Positions 24,120-35,000 of a stretch of 64,000 nt of DNA are shown here, piece after piece; within the stretch, counting starts at the first letter, position 1, and each line of letters begins with the position of its first letter. A program made the translations under genes and the position numbers. Below the pieces are notes generated by a model that saw only the letters and a list, made by a program, of their open reading frames with translations, made no database searches and was not told where the DNA came from. Source of the stretch: Clavelina lepadiformis (Eukaryota; Chordata; Ascidiacea; Aplousobranchia; Clavelinidae); assembly GCF_947623445.1 (NCBI RefSeq), contig NC_135242.1, positions 18,352,001 through 18,416,000 on the forward strand, in the 5' to 3' direction.

Positions 24120-24500
24120 GATCAACATTTTTAAAGTGAAATGGTACTTGAGGAAAACTTTTGTTTTTGTAAGAAAAACCACCAAACATAGGAATTGGTA
24201 TGCCATTAATACTAACAACACATCTGATACCATCAAAACATGAAGCCATTCTGTTTTAAATCTGAGCACCTTTGCAAATGCCATTGTTTCCATAAACCAA
24301 TTTATGATTTTTCATGTACTGCACTGCCTTTTGAAAATATTCTTGAGCTAAATCTCGATCAATTTCTGCAAACCTTGAGCCCCAGTGTAAACCAAAGCAA
24401 GTGGAGCAAATCCATGAGAAGCAATTTCAAGACTCCAGGAAAACCACAAAGCAAATTAATTAAACCTTCAATTGAAATACAAATATTTACCAGTAATATT
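24120..24500 (-). pseudogene. BAAT/ACOT-family relic
   Basis: On the minus strand, with frameshifts, the pieces follow the order of the last exon of the intact BAAT-like gene at 28309-30891: GLINLLCGFPG (about 24450-24480), ASHGFAPLALVYTGAQGLQ (about 24375-24435), then in another frame DLAQEYFQKAVQYMKNHK and VYGNNGICKGAQ (about 24260-24360), then VVSINGIPIP (about 24180-24215). The intact gene reads ASHGFAALALAYYG and YFERAVNILCKH at matching places. Stops and shifts rule out function. Divergence from the neighbour suggests an old tandem duplicate, not a recent copy. Confidence 0.65.
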
Positions 24501-24579
24501 CAAAATCTACAACAAAACTCGATAAAAAAATCATATCAATCCGTTAAAAATTTGTTTCAGTGGTATTTCAGAACTTGAC

Positions 24580-25778
24580 TGTTTGTAAAACTTATACAGT
24601 ACAACTCGAGGTTCAACAATTTAGGAACTTCTCTGAATACATAGTTATGCAACTACCTCAACATGCATGTTAATACAAGAAAATGATCGGGAATGATGTA
24701 TTAACTTTCAGCATTTTCATCCTTGCAGTTTTTGGTTGCTTATTTTGCTGTTTATTACATTAGCATTTGTATTCTTATTTTGTTAGACATTTATAGTAGT
24801 TTTTTCCTTCCAGGGGTTATAAAGAATTATTATAGAAGTGTTGGAACTTATCATATTACTCTGCATTGTTTCAAAACTTTTTTGACCTCCAGCAACCTTA
24901 AAAACAACTCAAGTTTAAATTTTGAGACATAATTGTGTTTCTGTATATTACAGTTGAGCTCGTATGGTTCATATAGTATTCATTTTTTGTTAGTGCAGTC
25001 AAACCCCAGATTTAATGGATTCATTTTTGCGAACAACGGATAAGCTCCCCAGGGCTTTTGGAATATGAGAGCACAAAATCAGTTATTTTTAGCAGATTCA
25101 ATTAATTGTTGCAAAAAATTATTCATTAATACAGTACTATATTTGCTATTTGTAATGGTAATTAGCATAATTCACTAAATGCTAGTGACATTGTTTTGCT
25201 GTGAAATCCAGCATTTTTCATTTTCATACCTGTGCCTGATGTGGAGTCCACATTTGTTTGCCACAATTTTTTCCATAGGTTTACATTTCTTGCTTATGTA
25301 TTCGCTTCAATTAAAGGCAATTAATTCAATTAAACCGCTGTTATTATATACAGAAATTTTAGCTTTTTAAGAAAACTGTTGCAGCCATATGTGATGTTTC
25401 CTGTAACACTTTTTAATGGTATACAGAGATCTCAAACTAAAACAGATAAATGGGTCAATTTTTCTTAGGGCAGGAAGGAAGGACCATTTTTGCAAATCTG
25501 TATGTACACTTAAAATAAAAAGATAAAGTTAATAGACTTGCTCTATGGCCTGCGCCCTCTACATACGATACAATAAGTTGGTTTGCATTAAATTTCAGTT
25601 CTGCCAGTACCTCAAAAACCTACTGTTCGTGAATAAAATTGCATTTTGTAGTTTATTTACTACATGTCTTATTGTGCTAACTGAAAGTATCAAACGGCAT
25701 GAATCCAAACCTTGAAGTGGAAGGGTGTTCAAGTGACATTTTTACTAGTGGGAGCAAGAACTTTTGGGACAAAAAATC
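24580..25778. other. Intergenic
   Basis: AT-rich without a recognisable gene. At 24996-25030 a CAGTCAAACCCCAGATTTAATGG stretch resembles one end of a pogo/Tigger-type element, but no partner end was found. Confidence 0.35.
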
Positions 25779-25786
25779 TATGTTAC

Positions 25787-25909
25787 CAGTGGTGGTCGGT
25801 AAGGAAGTAGTTTAAGTAGGCCAAAGGAGCTACTTCTACTGGAGTAGATTTTTTCGGGGTAACAATACTTCTACTTATGTAACTTACGTGGTTACTTTGA
25901 CCACTACTG
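25787..25909. mobile_element. Short hAT MITE with 8-bp target duplication
   Basis: 123 bp with ends CAGTGGTGGTC and GACCACTACTG. Flanks TATGTTAC (25779-25786) and TTTGTTAC (25910-25917) match at 7 of 8 positions, the 8-bp duplication expected for hAT elements. Confidence 0.8.
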
Positions 25910-25917
25910 TTTGTTAC

Positions 25918-28308
25918 TAGTATATCATTAAAGCGGCCGTCGCATAAAATGGTTGGTTTATTGCAAAACACTCTTCTAACAAAATCCGCAAACTTGCAAG
26001 TCATGAAATCTACAGATTCCTATGCAATAACTTTTTAATTATGGAATACACCTTCAATAAGAATTTGTCCATGTGCAGTATCAGTTGAAAAAATGCATAG
26101 AAACTGGTTTTTAAAGGTTAAAACAAACCAACATTTCTATGTATTAAGGATTCGTTTTACAAAGTTTGTTTTACATGTAAGGTTATTGACCCGACAAATA
26201 ACTTTATTTAGCTGATTTAAATTGTTTGATTAATAAAAGGTGAAGTATTTATCATTACTTTTGTAGAAATGGAGCCAGAACATATGAACTTGTGTATGAT
26301 GATTGTTTACCAAAAGATTAAAAAGGAAATTAAATTTCTGGGACAATAGTTCTATTTAAAAGATTTAAGTAGCAGTTCTTAAAAATTGATATTCCAAAAT
26401 GCCAATCCCTAGTATGTTTTGTCTATTATTATACCTTTTTTCTGCATGTATGTAAGGAACGTCAAGAGGATTGGTGTAGGTTATATGCTATCCTTGTAAT
26501 AGAGACATTTAAAACTTTGTGGTACGTGTCGATATCCAGCAGCACCAATGTTGTAATGTTCTTGGGCAAGGCATTAGCAATGCTTGCTCCTGTTCAGTGG
26601 GCCTGTGTTTTTTTAGTGATCCTTTGCTTTTTCAACGAACCTGCGAAGAGTTCCATATTTGGGTAATACGCCATAAAATTCAAAAAATCAAATAAAAAAT
26701 CGATATACCTATCGGAACTTGCACAAGACAAGTTCGGTAACCTGGGCCAAGTGATGAGAAATAATCACTGACTTTAAATCGTGAAATGGTTTGTCCAAAT
26801 CCGAGAATAATGATTGATACCATAACTTACCCACCAAAGAAGGATATTTGTTTATCCAATAAGCCATAAAATAAAATAAAACATGTGTTTACATGCTTTA
26901 ACTGTGTTTAATATAATTACAAAGTATTCAAAAAATTTGACACTTCCCCATCAAATTGTAAATATTTCAAAAATAGATGACAAAATCTAATCATAACATA
27001 AACTTGAGTTGCGAACATATAACCATATCTACTATGATCAAATTCTTATTAAGTAAATTAATACAAGAATGCATAATGTAAAAAATTTATTTACGTTATT
27101 TATTTACCATCAGCAGAAGATATGTACAGTGCAAAACTTTTATATGTACAGCTTTTGCTAATCTGGATGTAAACATAAAACAAAATATGTTGAAACGATT
27201 TTAAACCTGTAAAAATTTCAAATCTCGTTTAAGGACATGTAATATCTCAGTTTAAAAGAAAATCACTGGACCATAAAAATGTTCTGTACGTGCTAATGAA
27301 AGATACATAAAGTGAAAATACATATAAATTTGGGCACTAATGTTGACATTCTCATCTGACAAGCTGGGATTTGGGGAAAACCTTGGTTGATTTTTAAGTA
27401 TTCTATTCTGGCACTTAACACAAAGAAAATTTTATAAGCACAGAGTATGTATGTTTACTATAAACATATTACTCCATTGCAATAAAACTGAATCCTCACT
27501 CTGTAACATGTTGAGAGATGATATGAGTCACTCCATGTTTGTGAACATATTTCTTATTATATTATATTATGCACCATAATTTTCACTTCTTACAGCCAAT
27601 GTTGAAAAATACACAATAAAATCTTGAAGGCGGCGAATTGCAATGCACACATAACCTGGTACGCGGTTGTTACCAAACTAAATTAAAGCAATTTTATGAA
27701 CATCTTCTAATGCCATTCTCACAATTTTCCATAAGTTGATAATATTTCGCTATAGGTACTACCATTGTTTTAAAAAAATATTTATGGGCCTAAATCTTCA
27801 ATATATACTTAAGATAAAGCGTGACTATGGAGTGAATCTTTGGGAAGTAGCTAAATCGTGCCTATAAAAATAATTAATTCAACTTACAAAAGTTAAAAGG
27901 AGCATGAAGAAGATATATACTAAAGAACGTTTTAGACAATATGACATAAAATACAAGCAATGTCAATTATCACTTGAGTTACCAAGTACAATTACTGCAA
28001 TAAAAATCTGCACCTCAAAGCTAACCAATAGAAAAAAGTGAAAATTATACAGTAAGATATTTTATCGGGCATAAAATGCATGAACTTGATAGCAACATTC
28101 AAAAACTTTGCATATGTGTTCAAAGTGCCTAAACAATAAACCTAGTTGAAAAAAATCAAGCTAGAAACAATTAAAATAAGTAAGGACAAAAATCCAAAAA
28201 GCATTGAAAAATCCATTAAAAAGCAAAAATTCAAAGGTCAAGCCATACAAGTTTAGGTAATTTTATATCATTGCAATTACAAAAACCAACCTAATTTCAA
28301 AAAACTGT
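25918..28308. other. Intergenic, downstream of the BAAT-like gene
   Basis: AT-rich, no gene. Near 26540-26615 the words CCAATGTTGTAATG and CTTGGGCAAGGCATTAGCAAT followed by TGCTCCTGTTCAGTG resemble dispersed SINE/LINE-derived repeats of aquatic animals. That is a pattern impression only. The remainder to 28308 is presumably 3' flank. Confidence 0.35.
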
Positions 28309-30891
28309 TTACAATTTACCATATAAACCACCTATATTTGACTTTAAAAATTCGATTTGCTTTTGCCATGAATCCTTCTGTGCTGCACAATGAGGTACCG
28401 TTGATCCACCCCAGTTAATAAAATAGTTCAAACCTTTCTGGGCAGTAAGAAAATTGTGTATTGCATAAGAAGGTTCAATAAGATGACCAGCACCAGGATA
28501 GCGCAAAATTTTAAAATTTGGATGTTTCGCTTTAGTTAGAAGCCTGTTTGCTTCATTTGCATGGAACTCTGCAGGTGCATTTTCATCATCAAGTCCAGCA
28601 ATAAACATAAATGCAACATCGGACTGTTCATAAAAGTTTATTACAGAATCATTACTAGGTCGATTTTCGGAATTATATTTTGGATGAAAGTATCTTCCGG
28701 AAACAATCCTGTTATCACCCAACTCAATAAAATTTGTAAAAGATTCGCCATCAAATGGTACACTTTTGTAAACATTTTTCTTATAACCAAGTGAAACAAA
28801 TACAGGGTATATAGAACCGCTTAACCAAATAACACATTTTATTGCTTCTATATGCACACTTAATGCAAGTATCATTGAGCTACTGGCTGATAGTCCAATA
28901 ATCCCAACACCCCTGTGGGAATAAATTTGGGAGTGTTTACATAAAATATTTACAGCTCTTTCAAAATATCCCAAATCTAATACAAAATTTGGTTCTTTGA
29001 AAGAAAATGTTTCATTCAAACCAGGTACACCATAATATGCAAGAGCAAGTGCAGCAAATCCATGTGATGCAAGCAAAGAAGCTTTAAATTCCATTGTTCC
29101 TGGATAACCACCAAAAAGTGTAATGACACCTTGATAAAAAATTATACAAAAGTTTTATAAAAATTTCCAAATTTTTAACTTTTCTGGGGTAGTTACAAAA
29201 AATACATTTTCTAACCCGGAAAAGGTCCCACACCAGGTGGAATGAATAGTGAGCCATGGATTCCATCTTTTTCCATTGTAAAAGTAATCCTTTTTGTTCC
29301 AGGTGACATAAACCATCGATTTATTTCTATGGATGCAAGTTCCAAACTATCAAGCTTGCCTGTCATTTTCATACTGTGCAGGTTTTGCAAGGAATTTATC
29401 CTGGCATTGTAAACAGTAATTGTAACAACCATTGGAGTAGTCACATCCAGTTTAGCCAAACGAGCATGTGGTTTCTTGAAAGCAATTAAAACAAAACTTC
29501 AACATAACAATCTATCTTTCTATTGGCTTATTACCAAAATATGCTAGCTCATAACAATACCTTGACAACTTAGTTCATAAGAATAACATACATTAAAATA
29601 AGATACGATCTACACAGAGTTTTCTCACAAAAACGTTTCTGTTTGTTTGTTTTTTTGTATGGCTAAGTGGTTCTTTAGCTAGATAGGTTGTAAGTTGATT
29701 ATAGTGGGTTGCTTTCACCCATCACAAAATATCACCATAATAGGTCTACAAAATGCACAAATATGAAATATTCCAAGTTAAAACAAAACAGCTCAAGCCA
29801 AAAGTGTCAAGATAAAAACAAAAAGGTGACAATTATGAATAATTTTTGTTTACTTTTTAGCTAATATTGGGCCACGCCATATCGAACGTTTGAATATGTA
29901 AAAACAATACAAATTTTCTTTACACAAAAACTTGACAGATCTTTGCGAAGTATGTTACAGCAAATAGCCACAATTTATATAGTTTCCAACAGCACTAACA
30001 GTTGTGATGTATAAATATTCAAGTGGACCCAAAACACACAGATCATTTACCACAACGAGAATATTTACGTTTTAAAGCTAGTAGCCAAAATCTACCAACC
30101 TATTTCTTTTACATGGCTTGTTTAAATGCTGGTTTGTATTTTTATGCATTTTTTTGTTGCAAGAATAACTGTAAACATTACAATCAGTTGTTTAAATGGT
30201 GCGGTAGGTTTCTTTTGTGTTTAAAACCTGTGTCGCTCCCCAAGATGGTTAAGTTCCACAAGCTTAACTTAACTGAGCAAAGTGTTGAAGTTAAATATAC
30301 TTAAAAAAATACTTAGAGAAATTCGTGGACAGATCCAGCCTTAGACCTTACAATTAAAAACTCACATCACCTTATTCCAAATTGATGGTTGCATCGCCCA
30401 AAATAGTCCCATAGGTTTATTTCCAATATAACTTCCGGCTATTGACTTATCTTTTTCCAATGAAACAATGCCTATGTCATAATAACACAAGCATAAATGC
30501 ATAGTGTATACAAAGTAATAGCTAAAAGAAAACTTTGCTAATGAAATAATTAACTGTATACATTTGTAAGAGGTGACTTCAGAATTGCAAAATACACTCC
30601 TTTTACCTTTTTCATTAGATATATACTGAGCAATGCAATCAAAAGTGTTCTGGTTGTCACTGAGAAGCCAGGAATGTAGTGTAAATAATTGATTTGGCTG
30701 AAGACCTACCAAACCACGATAATAAAAACTATCACAATAATGCATTTAAATAGTCTAGAGTCTAGACACTACATTAGATATTAAAAAGACGATCACCAAC
30801 AATATCTACCTTTGATGATTATTGAGATTGGTTGATCAGACATACTATCTATGGAACTAACTTCAATAGTAGGACAACTTCCCATAGCCAT
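28309..30891 (-). CDS. BAAT/acyl-CoA thioesterase family enzyme, five exons
   Basis: Alpha/beta hydrolase of the bile acid-CoA:amino acid N-acyltransferase / type I acyl-CoA thioesterase family, which releases or transfers acyl groups from CoA in the cytosol or peroxisomes. Exons: 30810-30891, 30607-30705, 30371-30471, 29216-29474, 28309-29129; phases agree, 453 residues. The N-terminal beta-sandwich domain shows GLQPNQ and SYIGNKPMGLFWAMQP. The linker reads RWFMSPGTKRI and FIPPGVGPFPGV. In the hydrolase domain the nucleophile elbow is GLSAS (Ser261), where relatives have G-x-S/C-x-G, so the final glycine is Ser. The acid is Asp361 or 362 (AGLDDENAP) and the histidine His396 (PGAGHLIEP). The C-terminus GKL is only faintly like a peroxisomal signal. 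The ATG lies 6 bp after a possible acceptor. Amidation versus hydrolysis cannot be told from sequence. Confidence 0.88.
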
Positions 30892-31693
30892 TGCTTCTCA
30901 AACAACAGTTTAGTGATTAGAAATATTTTTTTTAAATCAAACAAAGAAGCAATTACCTATGCAATAGTCTAAAACGGCATTGTGTGAATTATATTATGCT
31001 CAACAACCTTTTTTTGTAGTTTGATACAAAATTCTACTGAAAAACATAAAAACTCAAAACCGATGTAATTATATTTCAAGCACAATTTAACACTTATTTG
31101 CGCAAGTCGTCATACAGTATTTCAATTTATGTGCAGAACTGAAGAGTGCAGCATTGACTGATATAACATAAAACATTTTACAGTTTGCAAAATAAAACAT
31201 TACAAAAAAATCAAACATTAAAATCTGTATTTGGTATTTAGTAACTACATATATAACTATATCACAAAATAAAAGAAAATTTAACTGAATTTAAAATTTG
31301 CTCAATTTGCTTAAATTTAAAATTTGCTCAACGTATTCATTTCATTAATCACCATTATCAAGCAACCTGTTAGATTTGTTGCCTAATTACTTCATTATGC
31401 AATGTTTAGAATGCACAATATAATTTTATTTTAATCAAACATTATCAGTATATTTGCAGTGACACTAAAGAAGTCTTTGCACAAAATAAACTTGACAATA
31501 ATTCCTCACCATTCTACCTCCAGTTACTAAGCTTGGCAGTTTCTGGTTGTTGTTGGGAAGCTATCTTTATATGTTTATTTGACATTGCTCGTGGTTTTGT
31601 CTGCATTTGGCCCTTTTCATCAAGTGTTGGTTTAAATTTACTTTTTTCTGTCGTTATTTATTATAGCAAAGTATCTACCAATATGTGGAAAGT
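30892..31693. other. Intergenic, between the BAAT-like gene and the GNAT array
   Basis: Upstream flank of the BAAT-like gene and downstream flank of GNAT copy 1. No feature recognised. Similarity to the other GNAT units stops at its right edge, so this should be the original single-copy flank. Confidence 0.4.
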
Positions 31694-32087
31694 TGCATTT
31701 ATTGAGCCAGGCAATATATCATACAGTATTTAGTATGAAACATCAGTTATGAAACGGAAATAAGTGTCATACACAAAACTCTACATTGAAATTAATCACA
31801 CATCTTATCGAATACACTGCTTTCACAGAATACAAAATGCATTTTATAATTCGTTGAATTTATGTTTCCATTACAAGAATCGCAACTGCACAAAATTTCT
31901 AAAAAAATTTGCAATGAATAAATTCAGCCCTTACATTAAGCAAATTACAGTGGCGCATTCCACAGTAATGAAAACTAGGCACCTTGCCAGTCATCTTGAG
32001 ATTTATTCAGACATATATTCACACTTTGCTATCAATAACATATTAGAGAGACAGTTACATAATAGAGCTAAATTGACTTTGTGTATA

Positions 32088-35000
32088 TCACAGCTTTGCA
32101 TGTCCAAACTTCTCTACAAATAGAACAGCATGGGTATGAGGTTGTGGAATGTCAGCAAATATTTTCTCACCAGTAACAGGATCACAATAATCTTTGAAGA
32201 ACACTTTTTTTACTGGAAGGAAGCCCCATCGTTCGCAAACTTTTATGGAATAGAGAGAATTGGAAACGTTAACAATACCATTGCATCCGTATTTAACTGC
32301 AGCTTCTTTTGTGCTACAAAATAGGTACAAAACATATCAATTACAAAACAAATGAAAGTATTCCTTACTAATTTATATTACAAAATATATGTTTATTACA
32401 TCACTTGACAAAACATACGGTTACATTGCATGTGTATGTAGTGCAGTGATATTTAAACGTTTTTGAAATCAACCTACCATCATGGTACAATAAAACAGTC
32501 ACCACCTAAAGATATGACTCTTTCATTCAGTTCAAAGCATAACTTAAATGTAGTAAAGCGTATGTACTAAATGATGTCGTTATGCTTAGCTTTATTAAAC
32601 GTAAAATCATTCGTCTGAAATAATAGAATAAGGATGAGCAAAGCAACACAACCTCACAGCTCAAAAGATGTTCGTTTGTAACAATGCAAACCGTGAAGTA
32701 GTTGTAGTCTACAACGAAGTAAAACACGCTTGCTCGAAGCAGCAACAAAATACAAGAAATAATTAAGATAAAACGAGGCGAGGTAACAAAGGAATTTTCA
32801 TTACATTTTCACCTGGCCTATAATAAATTTGGTCTAATGACTGTGGTTGTTATAATGGACTTGGTATTATACATTAGCTTGGGCTTGCAATAAGCACGTA
32901 CTCAAGATAACACATACTGAACGCGTATCGTACACGTACTGAAAGGTAACACAAGTTACATACGAAATATTTCACTGTTCGCCATAACGAGCTGGAGGTA
33001 CCTCTTTGTTGGTTTGGCTTGATCGGCGAAGATTTCTTTTTATCGGCATGTTTTGTATTTCTGGTTCGTCCACGACAGGGGCATCGTTTGGAACTTCATT
33101 GTTTGGTAAAGGGTTTCTTATAAATTCTTCTGTGACAGGTATTTCATCGCTGTTTGGCGCTTCTTGAGGGCATGGTGAGAGGTCGTTCAAAGACACTGTA
33201 GATTCATGTCCGTCTGGCCGTCGGACGCGTGCATACGTTGGATTCGTATCTATCAATTCAACTTCGTCTACCAAGGGATCGTATTTACTGTTGCGTACAA
33301 AATGTCGGAGGTACACTTTATTGGGAGCGATCAGCCATGATGGTATTGAAGGCCCCGAGGTAGAGCGTCGGTCAAAGGAGAAAAATCTTTGTTGAGGTGT
33401 CACACTTGAGTATTAGCGTAAATGCTTTCCAGATGATACCGTTGTATCTCTCAACTTGGGAATTTCCAGTGCGGTGATATGGGGTCGATGAGCTTGTAGC
33501 TACTCCCAAGTTTCGAAGGTGAGTGCGAAGTTCGTGTGAAATAAGAGAGGGTCCACGGTCAGAGTGAATATAACTGGGTAATCCAGTGAGGGTAAACAGT
33601 TGATTCAGGCCTTGAATCACTGTTGTCGAGTTCATATTTGGACACGGCACAGCGAACGGAAATCGTGAGTACTCATCGATTATGGTTAAGATATACTTGT
33701 TCTTAGACGATGAAGGTATCGGTCCTTTGAAGTTGATGCTAATTCGTTCCATTGGCTTTGTAGCTTTTATTAACGCCGTCTGGGGAGTTCTGTAAAATCT
33801 TGGTTTATTTTCAGCGCATATCTTACAGTTCGAACATACCTTCCGTATTTCTTCGGTTGAAAAGGGTAAGTTCTTCATGCGAATGAAGTGCAACATTCTG
33901 GTGACTCCAGGATGGCCCAGGTTATTATGGATGTGTTCTACTTGACTTGTTTGATTGATAGAGGCGCTAGTCGATCTTGAGAGACAGTCTGCGACCGGGT
34001 TCATTTTGCCAAGACGGTAGCGAATTGAGTAATTAAGAGAGGCAAGTTCCAAACGCCAAGTTTGAATTTTATTGTTTTTGATTTTCGTGCGATGACGATT
34101 GTCAAGCATGTAAGCTACAGATCGCTGGTCAGTTACTAGTTCGAAGCTTTGGCGTTGTAAAAGATCCTTCCATTTCCGAGTAGCTTCGATGATTGCAGTC
34201 ACTTCTTTTCCTATAGCTGGATACTTCAATTCACTTCCGCGCAACATACGTGACATGAAAGCGACCGGTCGTCCACCTTGATTTAGAGATGCTGATACAG
34301 CAACATCTGAAGCGTCGCAGTCAACAACAAATGGCGTAGTCTCATCAATGGATTGTAACGAGGTGGTGGACAGTTCCTTTATAAGTTGGTAAAACGCTTG
34401 CTCGGCATCTTCACTGAGGGGAAAGGACTGGACTGTCGTTAGTGGTTTCACCTTGTTGGAAAACTGTGGAATCCACTTCGAATAATAAGACAGGAAGCCA
34501 AGAAGGCGTTGTAGAGCCTTTTTGTTCTGTGGGAGAGGATATTCTTGAAGTGGCTGTAATGGGTCAGGATCTGGTTTGATTGTTTTGTGTTGGACTTGGT
34601 AACCAAGAACGTTGATTTGAGAAACCGATTTGACAGTCTTGCTTTCATTGAATGTTAAGTTTCAGCGTTTGAATACGCTAAGCAGTTTTTGGACATCATC
34701 GTCATGTTCTTGTTGAGTTCTGCCGCAGACCGTGACGTCATCTTGGTATGCGAAAACTTCGTTCAGATTTTCTTTATCAATGATACAATCAATTGCTCCC
34801 TGGAAGTTGATCCCTCCGTTTGTGACGCCATACGGAATTCTTTTGTATTGCCATAACTTGCCGTCAGCTTCGAACGCTGTGTAGACACGATCGGTTTCTA
34901 ATATCGGGAACTGATGATATGCGGATTTCGAGTCGAATTTTGAGAAGACGGAGTACTTTGCAAGTTTATTTATCAGGTCATCTATTCTTGGAAATGGATT

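Noticed and set aside
24240..24578. 112-codon plus-strand frame
   Set aside because: It is the antisense of the BAAT-family relic, where minus-strand family motifs explain the sequence.
32130..32324. 64-codon plus-strand frame repeated at 39474 and 48572
   Set aside because: Antisense of GNAT exon 4, conserved because the sense exon is.
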